Shown here: positions 46,943-56,160 of the stretch, one piece after another
Layout: each line of letters opens with the position of its first letter
How positions within the stretch are numbered: position 1 is the stretch's first letter
Source of the DNA: Atribacter laminatus
Lineage (GTDB): Bacteria; Atribacterota; Atribacteria; Atribacterales; Atribacteraceae
DNA: 64,000 nt
Assembly (NCBI RefSeq): GCF_015775515.1
Contig: NZ_CP065383.1
Span: forward strand, 3,037,226 to 3,101,225
Reading direction: 5' to 3'
The notes under the pieces: generated by a model
Databases searched by the model: none
What the model saw: the letters and a program-made list of their open reading frames with translations, nothing else
Told to the model about the DNA's origin: nothing
Position numbers and translations under genes: made by a program

Positions 46943-47746
46943 ATGGATATTTTAAAAAGAAATTTTGCGCCAATAACCGATCAAGCCTGGCAGGAAATTG
47001 ATCGTCAAGCAAAAAAAGTCTTTCACAATCAACTTACCGCCCGTCATTTTGTTGATGTTATTGGCCCAAAGGGGTGGGATTACGCTGGGGTTGGATTGGG
47101 AAGGCTTAACGTCCCTGAAAACCAAAGAGAAGGAGATGTCAGATTTGGGATACATATGGTTCAACCGCTCGTTGAAATTCGAACCTCATTTCAACTGGAT
47201 CTGTGGGAATTAGACAATATTAACCGAGGAGCAGTTGATGTTGACTTCACTCCTTTAATAGACGCTGCCAAGCAAACTGCTCTTTTTGAAGAGAAAATCA
47301 TATATCATGGTTTTGAGCCTGGAGATATTGATGGTATTTTACCAGTCTTAGAGTACGAACCTCTTCCCTTTTCTCATGATCCAGGAGAATTTTTTGGAAC
47401 CGCCATCGAAGCTACCACTATATTAAACGATGCCTCAGTAGGGGGTCCTTATGTGCTACTTATAAATCCACTTCTCTGGGCAGATTTAGCAGGGATTAAA
47501 AGCGGTTATCCACTCAATAAGGCAATTGAAAATACCGTTAAAGCTAAAATTATCCCGGTTCCAATATTAGAGGACGCACTTATCACTTCCACTCGAGGAG
47601 GAGATTTTGAGCTCACTCTTGGACAAGATCTGTCAATTGGATATGAAAACCATGACGATAAATATGTCAACTTATTTTTTACCGAGTCTTTTACTTTCCG
47701 TGTGCTTGATCCATCAGTTTTTGTTCGTTTAACCTTAAGTGATTAA
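46943..47746 (+). CDS. Family 1 encapsulin shell protein
   Basis: HK97-fold shell protein that self-assembles around cargo. 267 aa, close to the small T=1 encapsulins. The N-terminal LKRNFAPITDQAWQEIDRQA helix that binds the cargo peptide, the RHFVDVIGPKGWDYAGVGLG block, EIRTSFQLDLWELDNINRGA (E-loop), and C-terminal GQDLSIGYENHD and FTESFTFRV are recognisable. The ATG follows AAGGAGGTAACT. It is preceded by the cargo ferritin and followed by a strong terminator, so the two genes form the full cassette: iron is oxidised by cargo and stored in the shell. Confidence 0.96.
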   Translation: MDILKRNFAPITDQAWQEIDRQAKKVFHNQLTARHFVDVIGPKGWDYAGVGLGRLNVPENQREGDVRFGIHMVQPLVEIRTSFQLDLWELDNINRGAVDVDFTPLIDAAKQTALFEEKIIYHGFEPGDIDGILPVLEYEPLPFSHDPGEFFGTAIEATTILNDASVGGPYVLLINPLLWADLAGIKSGYPLNKAIENTVKAKIIPVPILEDALITSTRGGDFELTLGQDLSIGYENHDDKYVNLFFTESFTFRVLDPSVFVRLTLSD

Positions 47747-47840
47747 TTCACCCTTTCAGGATCATTCTATTTTTAAATATAAATAAAAAAACCAACTCGG
47801 AGAACCGATTTGCCGGGTCTGATAATCGTCATCAAGAAAC

Positions 47841-47871
47841 AAAAAAGGGCGCAAAAATTACGCCCTTTTTT
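47841..47871 (+). terminator. Bidirectional terminator after encapsulin
   Basis: An 11-bp stem (47841-47851 with 47861-47871, arms AAAAAAGGGCG/CGCCCTTTTTT) with a 9-base loop and T-tract. It ends the encapsulin operon and, read in reverse, the convergent VanX-like gene whose stop is at 47932. Confidence 0.9.
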
Positions 47872-47931
47872 GTTTTCAACCGTATTTGTCATTTTAATTG
47901 ATTCAATGAGGTAAATATCTTGACCCCCTGG

Positions 47932-49014
47932 TTAACGAATATCTTCAAATAAAATATTTATTATTGGATACTTGTTACTGTCTTTATAATCAAAATGCCA
48001 CCATTCATCCTCATACACTTCAAATCCTTCTGCTTCTAAGGCTTGCCGAAGGATTTCCCGAAACCATCTCTGTCGACTGGTTCCCCCTGGATAGGTGACA
48101 AAAGATCGTTCTGAAAATTCATCAAAATCACCACCAAAGAAGATCGGCTCCTTGCTTTCAATATCATATAAGCCAACATCAACTGCACCTCCTCGATTGT
48201 GACGGGATCCGGCTTTCGGATCAGCAACGAAATTTCTCAATGATATTGGAGTTGCGTCCCAAAACATCTTGGTTACATACCAGGGACGATAGGCATCAAA
48301 AACTATTAAACCATAACCAATTGCTCGAAGCTTTTTATGGGCTTTCACCAAAGCTTCAGCAACTGGCCGTTGTAAAAAGGCTCGGGGTTGAGAATACAAA
48401 GGGATTCCCATAAAATTGTTCTCGGTTGCATAGCGGATATCAAGTTTTAGGTTTTTATCAAGCTTGATTAATTCGACCAAATCCACTTTTAAAAACTCAC
48501 CTTTTTCGATTGGAGGATTGGTCTTTAACGCCTCGGATCTCAGTTCTTCCAGTGATTTCACTGATTGAATTTTAAAAACTTTTCCCTTCTCTGGACCGTA
48601 AAATTGTCTTTGATACTCTTTTTTTCCAGCATTGATAGTGATTGCAAAGCCATCCTGATCGCGAATAATGCGAAACTTTCTCACTCCCAATTCATTCACC
48701 GGTGGCAATTGAAAGATATCGGATTCAATTTCTTTTAAAGGAACGATTTCGTAGGTTTTTTCTTGAAAAACCAGACTCTCAGTTTTTCGTTGAGTTTCAA
48801 CGAGTGGAAATAAGATTTCCAATCTTCCTTGGTTTTCTCTTAAATAAAAGGTATTTCCATCTTGAGGAGATAAAGAATAAGTCCCAATTAACCCCGTCCA
48901 ATGGGATGGTTCAGCAGGAGGTGGCTCAAGCTGTTGGGCAAAGCCAACTTGAATAGCGAGAAAAATGAAAATAAGACTTATTAAAAGAATTCCCTTTGAT
49001 TTAAATCTCATCAT
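47932..49014 (-). CDS. Exported D-alanyl-D-alanine dipeptidase (VanX/DdpX-like, M15D)
   Basis: Zinc dipeptidase of peptidase family M15D, splitting D-Ala-D-Ala from peptidoglycan turnover. An N-terminal signal segment (about 1-27, ending VGFAQ) is followed by an extra beta-rich domain (30-160) absent from VanX. The catalytic half shows SRHNRGGAVDVGL (zinc His, Asp), YRPWYVTKMFWD (Arg) and EWWHFDY (Glu, His). About 361 aa; start at one of the ATGs at 49014/49011, after AAAGG. Without vanH/vanA or vanR/S nearby it is more likely a cell-wall recycling enzyme than a resistance gene. Confidence 0.88.
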   Translation of the reverse strand: MMRFKSKGILLISLIFIFLAIQVGFAQQLEPPPAEPSHWTGLIGTYSLSPQDGNTFYLRENQGRLEILFPLVETQRKTESLVFQEKTYEIVPLKEIESDIFQLPPVNELGVRKFRIIRDQDGFAITINAGKKEYQRQFYGPEKGKVFKIQSVKSLEELRSEALKTNPPIEKGEFLKVDLVELIKLDKNLKLDIRYATENNFMGIPLYSQPRAFLQRPVAEALVKAHKKLRAIGYGLIVFDAYRPWYVTKMFWDATPISLRNFVADPKAGSRHNRGGAVDVGLYDIESKEPIFFGGDFDEFSERSFVTYPGGTSRQRWFREILRQALEAEGFEVYEDEWWHFDYKDSNKYPIINILFEDIR

Positions 49015-49020
49015 CAACAT

Positions 49021-49366
49021 CCTTTCTTTTTTTTATTTCCTCATTGAGGGAGATTTATAGGGGATAGGCCCTACTCATTTTTGTTTGATCCTATAATTAC
49101 TGGATATACCCTCATGCCCCTTTGGTGACCCCAGATAAGGATAAAAACCCAAGATTCGACATGCCATGGCATGTCGCTACATTACACGAAGATCAGGCGC
49201 AGCAAATTTCTCCTCTTCAATTTTTAAGTTTTTGTAGAATCTTGATTTTTTCATTCCTGCTAATAGGTATCAGGTTAGTAAAATGCTGTGCTCTCCTAAT
49301 GCCTATTAGAAGAGTTATTTTCATCCTCATCAACGATACCTTTCAAGCCGTTAAATAGCTCTCCAT
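49021..49366. repeat. Intergenic region with second palindromic repeat copy
   Basis: No gene. The same 20-base palindrome as at 43948 occurs at 49157-49176. About 50 bases around it (49130-49187) match the 43941-43990 copy in inverted orientation, with a handful of substitutions (flank AATGTAG on one side, TTGGG on the other). The first 13 bases of the dispersed repeat recur at 49318-49330. Confidence 0.7.
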
Positions 49367-50428
49367 CTACCGAAACACGAACCCGGAAGTTAAATTTTTT
49401 CCTGATACCTCAAGATTCACATTAATTTCCTGCTGGGAATCTAAATCCAGGATAAAGGAAATCTGATTTATTTCAATTCGATTTAAAGGCACAGAATTAG
49501 AGATCAATTCATAACTCGGTTGAAGAGGAACGAATACTTCAATCTTCTTTTTTTCTGCTCCCCGGTTGGCTACCCGGTAGGTTTTTTTCTCTCGAGTATC
49601 AAAGAGCACTTCCTTCCCTTCCTTGTTATAAATTTGGTTTATTTTTTCTTGTTTTTCAATTTTTTCTTCAACGACTATATCAGTACTCTCTCCTACTTCA
49701 GCTCGCAATTGGGATGTTTCTCCTGATAAATAATTCTCTCCTAAAAACACCACTCCAGATGAGGATTTTTCAAAATATTCAGCTTTACCAGGAAACAGAA
49801 TAACATCTGGAATGAGAAGGTCCCAAAAGAAATGGATATTGGTGTCGTGAAAAAAGCTTGGATTATAACGAGATATTTTTTCTGCATTGATGGTTGGAAA
49901 TTCCTCAACAATAAGTCGCTTGGTTTCAAAAGGCTCCAGATTGAGAACAAACCGCTTATTGGCAATGACAAAAACGGTATTGCGAAACGCATCCTGGTTT
50001 TGGTTGGTAATATCAACCAACAACCTTCCCACTGGAGCAACTGCATCAGGTTCCCAAAAAAATTGGTATAAGTAGTTCAAACTTAAATATGCTAGGGGGA
50101 AAGTTAAATGTATCTTCCCGGTAGTTGGTTGATCAGCATAAATTGAAACAATGGTACTTTGGTTCGATGAGTCATTTATGGTACTTCGTATAATCCCTCC
50201 CTCAACTTGAATAAATACATCTTCATCATTTAAAGAAAGCGGCTTCCCCCAGGAATAAATATTTTCTCCTGCTTGAAGCTCAACCATCCAGGTTTCTCTT
50301 TGATAAAACATTGAATCCCCGGCAAAGACAATTATTTCTTCGGGATTTTTCTCTAATATTAAGTCCTGGGCAATTGCGATACTACTTAACAAAAGGATGG
50401 TGATCAATATCATCCAAAGTTTTTTCAT
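49367..50428 (-). CDS. Exported DUF4139-like protein, second of a pair
   Basis: About 353 aa with a signal peptide (1-20, ending AIAQ). Mostly beta. The stretch VVFLGENYLSGETSQLRAEVGEST and the later KKTYRVANRGAEKKKIEVFVPLQ follow the plan of DUF4139 domains, where a mucoidy-inhibitor-like beta fold precedes N-R-x-x-E. ATG 50428 has GGAGG 7 bases upstream and overlaps the upstream paralogue by four bases (ATGA). Function unknown; probably cell envelope. Confidence 0.68.
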   Translation of the reverse strand: MKKLWMILITILLLSSIAIAQDLILEKNPEEIIVFAGDSMFYQRETWMVELQAGENIYSWGKPLSLNDEDVFIQVEGGIIRSTINDSSNQSTIVSIYADQPTTGKIHLTFPLAYLSLNYLYQFFWEPDAVAPVGRLLVDITNQNQDAFRNTVFVIANKRFVLNLEPFETKRLIVEEFPTINAEKISRYNPSFFHDTNIHFFWDLLIPDVILFPGKAEYFEKSSSGVVFLGENYLSGETSQLRAEVGESTDIVVEEKIEKQEKINQIYNKEGKEVLFDTREKKTYRVANRGAEKKKIEVFVPLQPSYELISNSVPLNRIEINQISFILDLDSQQEINVNLEVSGKNLTSGFVFR

Positions 50429-51609
50429 GACCACACCTCCCTATACTCGTATCTCAGGATAATTTTTTGTTCTTGTTCCGGTTCGACGATTATTTCCAAG
50501 TGAGCACTTCCGTCTTCCCAGCGCCACCCTTGATTGTCGTTGAGCTTAGCCCCTACTGGTAATGGTTCAATAATCTCCACTGGTTTTGCCGTATTACTGT
50601 GGTTTACCAGGTCGAATTCAATAATAATCTCCGACCAAAAACTGGCAATATTTCTATCTTCATTCCAGTCCACTTTTAAACGTTTATAACTTTTTTCTTT
50701 CCGTTCCGCTTGAAAAGTTTTAATAGTTCCAATTGCGATTTCAAACTCTTCTTGAGTTCTTACCCACGGGAACTGAAAGGTCCCTAAAACCGATTGATTA
50801 TCTCCAAATATGGTCACCCATCCTTCAGGTAAAGGATCTCCTTCGCTCTTCATTTTTAAAACTCTTTTTAGATTTCCTTTATCGATTCGTATGATTTCCT
50901 TAACTGGAAATTTTCTCAACTCCGGAAAAACCTGCAGAACGCTTTGGGCCGGTAAATCAATAGTATAGGGCAAATGAAATACTTGATATTCTGAAACCCT
51001 TTCCATCGTCACTGATTTCTCCCGCGTCATCATTACTTGAGGCTGGATTCCTTCTGCAGCGCCAAGAGCTTCATCCTCTGGGAATCCACCTTTATCTCCA
51101 CTGAATAGAAATGCTGGTTGCCCCAACAACCAGCTGACATGGACATTCTTCCAATTGATGTTTTTCCGATTGGAAAGAAACACAGATGGATAAAGATATA
51201 AATCGGCACTTTTTTCATCCCAAATTGCCATATAGCGTTCCTTCCAGTTAAATCCGCTCATAAAAAAGGAAAGAAGAAATGAGTAAGAACCAGCCTGTTG
51301 AGCTGCAATTTCAATTTGGTACCGGTTTGCAGGGGTGGTACTAATGGTTTTTAATGAAGTAGATGAATCAAAGGGATGAAAGTAAAACCTTTCTTGAAGA
51401 AGATTGTCTCCGGTTAAGAAGAAGCGATTCTCACCCTGATGGAGTGACAGGGTAACTTTCTCCGCTACCCAAGCCCGATCTATGTCCTGATAAATGGTGA
51501 GCCAAGACTCATCCGGGTTTATGGATTGGGAAAGGAGTGCATGAGATAGCGAAGTAAAAGCGAGAAAAAAGAGAAAAAGAACCCCCATAATCAAAATATA
51601 TCTTTTCAT
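50425..51609 (-). CDS. Exported DUF4139-like protein, first of a pair
   Basis: 394 aa with signal peptide (1-24, SHA-L). Phrases typical of DUF4139 are visible: GFNWKERYMAIWDEKSADLYLYP, LSNRKNINWKNVHVSWLLGQP, and the C-terminal FDLVNHSNTAKPVEIIEPLP with EPEQEQKIILRYEYR. ATG 51609 follows GGAGGTGAAGA. It is coupled by a four-base overlap with the next gene, which has a related domain plan, so the pair probably arose by duplication and may act together at the envelope. Confidence 0.68.
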   Translation of the reverse strand: MKRYILIMGVLFLFFLAFTSLSHALLSQSINPDESWLTIYQDIDRAWVAEKVTLSLHQGENRFFLTGDNLLQERFYFHPFDSSTSLKTISTTPANRYQIEIAAQQAGSYSFLLSFFMSGFNWKERYMAIWDEKSADLYLYPSVFLSNRKNINWKNVHVSWLLGQPAFLFSGDKGGFPEDEALGAAEGIQPQVMMTREKSVTMERVSEYQVFHLPYTIDLPAQSVLQVFPELRKFPVKEIIRIDKGNLKRVLKMKSEGDPLPEGWVTIFGDNQSVLGTFQFPWVRTQEEFEIAIGTIKTFQAERKEKSYKRLKVDWNEDRNIASFWSEIIIEFDLVNHSNTAKPVEIIEPLPVGAKLNDNQGWRWEDGSAHLEIIVEPEQEQKIILRYEYREVWS

Positions 51610-51866
51610 TCTTCACCTCCACTAGGTTCAATCACACTCATATCTAATTAAAACTAGATCACACCTTCTTTTTATAATATATTTTAATAAAACAAAAACG
51701 TTTCGATGCTTTTCCTTTTAAATATGAAACCTATTCATTATATTTTATCCTTATAATACAACATTTTAAAAATCCAGACCAAAATACCAAGCTGCAAGAC
51801 GAGATCTTTTTTCCCTCGTTTCTGTATTTTAAAAATAAACTTTAGGATTATTTTTTATGAAATTGG

Positions 51867-51895
51867 TTGACTCATAACAATAATTATATTAATAT
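51867..51895 (+). promoter_or_regulatory. Sigma-70-like promoter of copA
   Basis: TTGACT (51867-51872), 17-base spacer, TAATAT (51890-51895), 34 bases before the ATG. The region from about 51880 to 51911 is unusually rich in AT inverted repeats such as TAATAT..ATATTA, where a metal-sensing repressor could bind. No CopY or CsoR consensus is recognised. The rest of 51610-51866 holds nothing clear. Confidence 0.6.
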
Positions 51896-51929
51896 TATTA
51901 TATTAGTAATGTATAGAGGATGATTATTG

Positions 51930-54038
51930 ATGAACAAAAAAATTTACATACAAATACAAGGCATGACTTGTCCCAGTTGTGAAAAAATTGTCACTCAGGC
52001 TTTGGAAGAATTGCCGGGTGTTACTAACATTGATGTCAACAAGGATAAAAACCGGGCAACACTGGAGGTTGACCTTTCCAGTGTTGACACTTCCACTATT
52101 CTCCAGACCATCGAAGAGGCCGGTTATACTGCAAAAATTTTTGACGAAAAAAACAGAAGCAATAATCAATCCAGTAATGGTTGCTCAACTGGAGAATGTC
52201 CTGTTCCACTTTCAATCGAACCCTCTACAAAAAATCAAATAAATAGTTCGACAAAACTCGATAAACAACGAGTCACTCTTTCCCTTTCCGGAATGCACTG
52301 CGCTTCCTGTGCAGCGCTTATTGAACGATCATTAAACAAAAAAAACGGGGTTATTCGGGCAACCGTCAACTTCGCTGCAGAAAAAGCCACGGTTCTTTTT
52401 GACCATTCGGTAACCAATCCCACCGAGTTTATTGAAGTTGTAAAAAAAGCCGGCTATGATGCCCGAGTTATTACTCCCGAGGATCGAGAAAAGGAAAACC
52501 AACGCAAACGCAAAGAAGTCATGGCACAATGGCGAATTTTCCTGATCAGCCTTTTTCTTAGTTCACCAATGATGTATTTCATGTTTCTTGATTTTTTTAA
52601 ATGGCTGCCGGGGGCTATAACTCTGCCACCCTACTTTGGGATCATCTCCTTAATCCTTGCCATACCAGTTCAATTTATTATTGGTTTCCGATTTTACCAC
52701 GGAATGTGGTCAAGTTTACGAATGAAAACCTTCAACATGGATAGTTTAGTCGCAATTGGAACCTCGGTTGCTTTCGGATACAGTCTTTTCCACTATCTAA
52801 GGTATATCTATGAAACCAGCAGTATCTTAGGATTATTTGGCCAAAAAATACCCGAACTCTATTTCGAAACTTCAGCATTTCTGATTACCTTTGTATTGCT
52901 GGGAAAATATTTGGAAGCTCGGGCTAAAGGGAGAACTTCTGAAGCCATTCAAAAACTCCTCGAACTTCAAGCCAAAACAGCACGGGTTAAACAAAATGGT
53001 TCCATAATCGATATACCGGTTGAAGAAGTAAAAAAAGGAGATATTTTGGTAGTAAGACCCGGGGAAAAAATACCAGTTGACGGTGAAATCCTATCGGGTC
53101 ATTCAGCGATTGATGAATCAATGGTCACTGGAGAAAGTATTCCGGTTGACAAAAGTCCAGGAGATATGGTTATTGGGGCTACCCTCAACACCTTAGGGGG
53201 TTTTGAATTTGTTGCTACTCGAGTTGGTTCGGATACCATGCTGGCTCAGATCGTACAACTCATCGAGGATGCCCAAGGATCGAAAGCTCCTATTCAAGCT
53301 TTTGCCGATCGGGTAGCCGCTTGGTTCGTTCCGGTCGTCTTTGCCATAGCCGCTGGTACTTTCGTTATCTGGTATTTTATCTTAGGTAGTTCATTGACCT
53401 ATTCGCTCATGGCTATGACCTCGGTTATTGTCATTGCCTGTCCCTGTGCTTTAGGGCTGGCTACACCGACCGCCATCATGGTTGGAACCGGCAAGGGGGC
53501 TGAATATGGAATTCTAGTAAAAGGGGGCGAACCATTAGAAGCGGCAAAATTAACCAATACTATCGTTTTCGATAAAACTGGAACGATCACTCAGGGAAAG
53601 CCAGCTGTTACCGATGTCGAGTCTTTCAGTGCTTTTTCCCCCCAAGAAATAATTGAATTAGCCGGAAGTTTGGAAAAATTATCCGAACACCCTTTAGCGC
53701 AATCAATTTTCCAACATGCTCAAAGCCATAAGATTTCTCCCAGAGAGGTTGATCAATTTGAAGCTCTTCCCGGACGGGGGGTAAAAGGCAACATCGATGG
53801 AACCAATTATTTTATTGGTAATCGAAGATTAATTGCCGACCAACAACTTCTCCTCTCCCAATCGATAGAAAATAGAATTTCACAATTAGAAATCCAGGGG
53901 AAAACTGTGATGATTTTAGCTGATGAAAAGTCAGTTTTAGGCGCGGTATCGGTCGCCGATATTGCCAAAGAAACTTCAAAAAAAGCCATTGAAAAATTAA
54001 AAAAAACGCGGTTTAAATTTGGTAATGATTACCGGTGA
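51930..54038 (+). CDS. copA: Copper-exporting P-type ATPase CopA, N-terminal part (frameshifted)
   Basis: P1B-1 ATPase pumping Cu(I) out of the cytoplasm. Two HMA metal-binding domains: CPSC at 14-17 and CASC near 125, with an intervening Cys-containing linker. Then membrane segments, the A-domain TGES loop, transport motif [11 protein letters not shown] and phosphorylation site FDKTGTIT. The reading frame ends at 54038 in GNDYR because of an extra base near 54018-54020. Without it the reading continues into MITGDN of the next frame. ATG 51930 follows GAGG. The N-terminal product alone lacks the hinge and last two helices and would be inactive. Confidence 0.9.
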   Translation: MNKKIYIQIQGMTCPSCEKIVTQALEELPGVTNIDVNKDKNRATLEVDLSSVDTSTILQTIEEAGYTAKIFDEKNRSNNQSSNGCSTGECPVPLSIEPSTKNQINSSTKLDKQRVTLSLSGMHCASCAALIERSLNKKNGVIRATVNFAAEKATVLFDHSVTNPTEFIEVVKKAGYDARVITPEDREKENQRKRKEVMAQWRIFLISLFLSSPMMYFMFLDFFKWLPGAITLPPYFGIISLILAIPVQFIIGFRFYHGMWSSLRMKTFNMDSLVAIGTSVAFGYSLFHYLRYIYETSSILGLFGQKIPELYFETSAFLITFVLLGKYLEARAKGRTSEAIQKLLELQAKTARVKQNGSIIDIPVEEVKKGDILVVRPGEKIPVDGEILSGHSAIDESMVTGESIPVDKSPGDMVIGATLNTLGGFEFVATRVGSDTMLAQIVQLIEDAQGSKAPIQAFADRVAAWFVPVVFAIAAGTFVIWYFILGSSLTYSLMAMTSVIVIACPCALGLATPTAIMVGTGKGAEYGILVKGGEPLEAAKLTNTIVFDKTGTITQGKPAVTDVESFSAFSPQEIIELAGSLEKLSEHPLAQSIFQHAQSHKISPREVDQFEALPGRGVKGNIDGTNYFIGNRRLIADQQLLLSQSIENRISQLEIQGKTVMILADEKSVLGAVSVADIAKETSKKAIEKLKKTRFKFGNDYR

Positions 54039-54630
54039 TAACTATAATACTGCTCAGGCAATCGCCCAAGAAGTTGGAATCTCAAATATTCTTGCTGAAG
54101 TCCTCCCCGAAGATAAATCCCAGGAAATAGTAAAACTGCAAAAAACCGGAAAAAAAGTTGCTATGGTTGGCGATGGAATCAACGATGCTCCTGCTCTCGC
54201 CCAAGCTGATCTTGGAATCGCAATGGGTTCGGGTACTGATGTAGCCATGGAAACCGGAGATATCATATTGGTCAAAAATGACCTCAACGATGTGGTTACT
54301 GCTTTGGAGCTGTCAGAAGAAACTATGGGGAAAATTAAGCAGAATCTCTTTTTCGCACTTTTCTATAACCTGATTGGAATACCCATAGCTGCCCGAGTTT
54401 TTGCCTCTTTTGGACTGTTATTAAATCCCGAATTAGCTGGTTTAGCCATGGCTTTAAGTTCAATTTCAGTTGTAACCAATTCTTTGCTGCTCAGAACTTT
54501 TCGGCCAGGAAAACGAAATTACCTTTCTATGGTTGCTCCAATTATTATGATTCTTTTATTCACCTATATATTTGCCCTATTCGCTCGATTTAGCACCACC
54601 ATGGGGAATATGATGACTTCCATGCCCTAA
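54019..54630 (+). CDS. copA: Copper-exporting P-type ATPase CopA, C-terminal part (frameshifted)
   Basis: Continuation of copA in the +1 frame: [28 protein letters not shown] (P-domain hinge, ATP/Mg site), then two membrane segments including [12 protein letters not shown] and [14 protein letters not shown] with conserved Met/Ser residues. It begins 20 bases before the end of the upstream frame. There is no ribosome-binding site before the TTG at 54019, so it is a fragment of the same gene rather than a separate one. Combined protein about 895 aa. Confidence 0.9.
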   Translation: MVMITGDNYNTAQAIAQEVGISNILAEVLPEDKSQEIVKLQKTGKKVAMVGDGINDAPALAQADLGIAMGSGTDVAMETGDIILVKNDLNDVVTALELSEETMGKIKQNLFFALFYNLIGIPIAARVFASFGLLLNPELAGLAMALSSISVVTNSLLLRTFRPGKRNYLSMVAPIIMILLFTYIFALFARFSTTMGNMMTSMP

Positions 54631-54663
54631 TAAAAAAGTTAAAGTATTCACCGACGTTAATTT

Positions 54664-55422
54664 TTAAGATGGTTCGTCCCACACACAAGCATGGGATTCT
54701 AAGATCTCAATTGATTTTTCTTTCCCTACTTCTTGCGGAAAGAAATCTTTACAAATCCGACCATCGATGAGTTCGATGATTCTTTCTGCTCGTAAAGCAA
54801 CGTTTCGATCATGAGTTACCACGATAAATGTAGTGTTATTTTCACCATTGATTTCCTGCATAAGGTCTAATACCTGGTCTCCCGCTTTGGTGTCTAAAGC
54901 ACCAGTTGGTTCATCGGCTAGAATAAGCTGTGGTCGGTTCAGAAGTGCCCGGGCAATAGCGACCCGTTGCTGCTGACCACCAGAAAGAAGGTTAATCCGT
55001 TTATTAATTTGGTTAGCTAACCCCACTCTTTCAATCAATCTTTGAGCCTCATTAAACATTTGGCGATTCGGTTTCCCCTTCCCAATCCAATAAGGTAACA
55101 AAACATTTTCAATCGTGGTAAATTCGGGAAGAAGATAATGAAATTGGAAAACAAAACCCAAAAATTTATTTCTGAAATCAGCCAACTGATTCTCGCTGAG
55201 TTGACCTAAATTCTGTTGGTTGATGAGGATGGTACCGCTCGAAGGACGATCAAGCGCACCGAGAATGTTTAACAAAGTACTTTTACCCGAACCAGATGGA
55301 CCAATAAGTGCCAAAAACTGGCCTTGGGGTATTTCAAGAGAAACATCAAAAAGAACCTGGGTTTTCACCTCATCGCCATAAACTTTATTGACCGAATCAA
55401 GGCTCACCAATATCTTATCCAT
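54664..55422 (-). CDS. MacB/LolD-type ABC transporter ATPase
   Basis: 252 aa, LolD/MacB/FtsE subgroup, with Walker A GPSGSGKST, Q-loop FVFQFHYLLPEFTTIENV (LolD/MacB hallmark), signature LSGGQQQRVAIARAL, Walker B LILADEPTGALDTK and H-loop VVTHDRNVA. Its start overlaps the permease stop by eight bases. The operon is HlyD-like, permease, ATPase. The product could extract lipoproteins or export a small molecule or peptide. Confidence 0.93.
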   Translation of the reverse strand: MDKILVSLDSVNKVYGDEVKTQVLFDVSLEIPQGQFLALIGPSGSGKSTLLNILGALDRPSSGTILINQQNLGQLSENQLADFRNKFLGFVFQFHYLLPEFTTIENVLLPYWIGKGKPNRQMFNEAQRLIERVGLANQINKRINLLSGGQQQRVAIARALLNRPQLILADEPTGALDTKAGDQVLDLMQEINGENNTTFIVVTHDRNVALRAERIIELIDGRICKDFFPQEVGKEKSIEILESHACVWDEPS

Positions 55423-56146
55423 TCCGAATTACCTCGATTGGAACCAGGGAAGCGGCTTTTCGAGCTGGAAAAAGAGCTGCTCCTATGCTAGCAATGGTCG
55501 AAATAATAATTAAGGTTAATGTCGTTTGAAACTCAACCCGAATACTAAAAGAAAGGGCTCCTCCTGATTGCGAAGCTATTTGAAACAACTTGATTAAACC
55601 AACTCCGACCAAGCTTCCCAATATCGAGCCAGTCAACCCTAAAACCGCTCCCTGAATAAGGAAGATACGACTGGCGCTACTGGTCCGAGTCCCCATAGCT
55701 TTTAGAATTCTAATTTCTCGTGATTTCTGAACTGCCGCTATGGCTAAAACACTGGCAATACCTAAAGTTACAGCCAATAAAACAAAAAATTGAATCATAT
55801 AGGAAGAGGCACTTTGACTTTGCAGAGCACTTAAGAGCTGGCGATTATTGGTCTGCCAGGTTTCGATGAGAAAATCAGGAAAATCATTTTTGATTTTTTG
55901 AGAAATAATTTCGGACTGGAAAACTTGTTCAATTTGCATTTCAATCCTGGATATCGCCCCATTGAGTTCAAACAATGCTTGGGATCGATAAATATCCATA
56001 AAAATCCAAGAACTATTAATGGCATTATTTTCAAAATCAAAAATTCCATTTACCGCAAAAGTTCCTGAGTTCCCTTCAGAAGTTCGGATTTCAATGATGC
56101 TGCCGGTTTCAATTTTTAAATCTTCGGCCAAACTTCTTCCAATCAA
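55415..56146 (-). CDS. FtsX/MacB-type permease, C-terminal part (frameshifted)
   Basis: Holds the end of the periplasmic domain and the last three membrane segments of a MacB/LolC-type permease. LAVTLGIASVLAIAAVQKSREIRILKAMGT (as segments), IFLIQGAVLGLTGSILGSLVG and ALFPARKAASLVPIEVIRNG are the family's C-terminal hallmarks. It starts at an internal TTG, with no ribosome site of its own. One A missing at about 56172-56174 separates it from the N-terminal part; restoring it gives the join PEKAVLGGTGVLIGRS. Confidence 0.9.
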   Translation of the reverse strand: MIGRSLAEDLKIETGSIIEIRTSEGNSGTFAVNGIFDFENNAINSSWIFMDIYRSQALFELNGAISRIEMQIEQVFQSEIISQKIKNDFPDFLIETWQTNNRQLLSALQSQSASSYMIQFFVLLAVTLGIASVLAIAAVQKSREIRILKAMGTRTSSASRIFLIQGAVLGLTGSILGSLVGVGLIKLFQIASQSGGALSFSIRVEFQTTLTLIIISTIASIGAALFPARKAASLVPIEVIRNG

Positions 56147-56160
56147 TACTCCGGTTCCTC

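Noticed and set aside
47932..49014. Vancomycin-resistance gene
   Set aside because: VanX-like catalysis alone, exported, with no vanH/vanA or regulator genes; wall recycling is the simpler reading.
51930..52430. Programmed frameshift giving a short copper chaperone from the start of copA
   Set aside because: No slippery site plus stem was evident after the first HMA domain; the actual shift is 1.6 kb further on.
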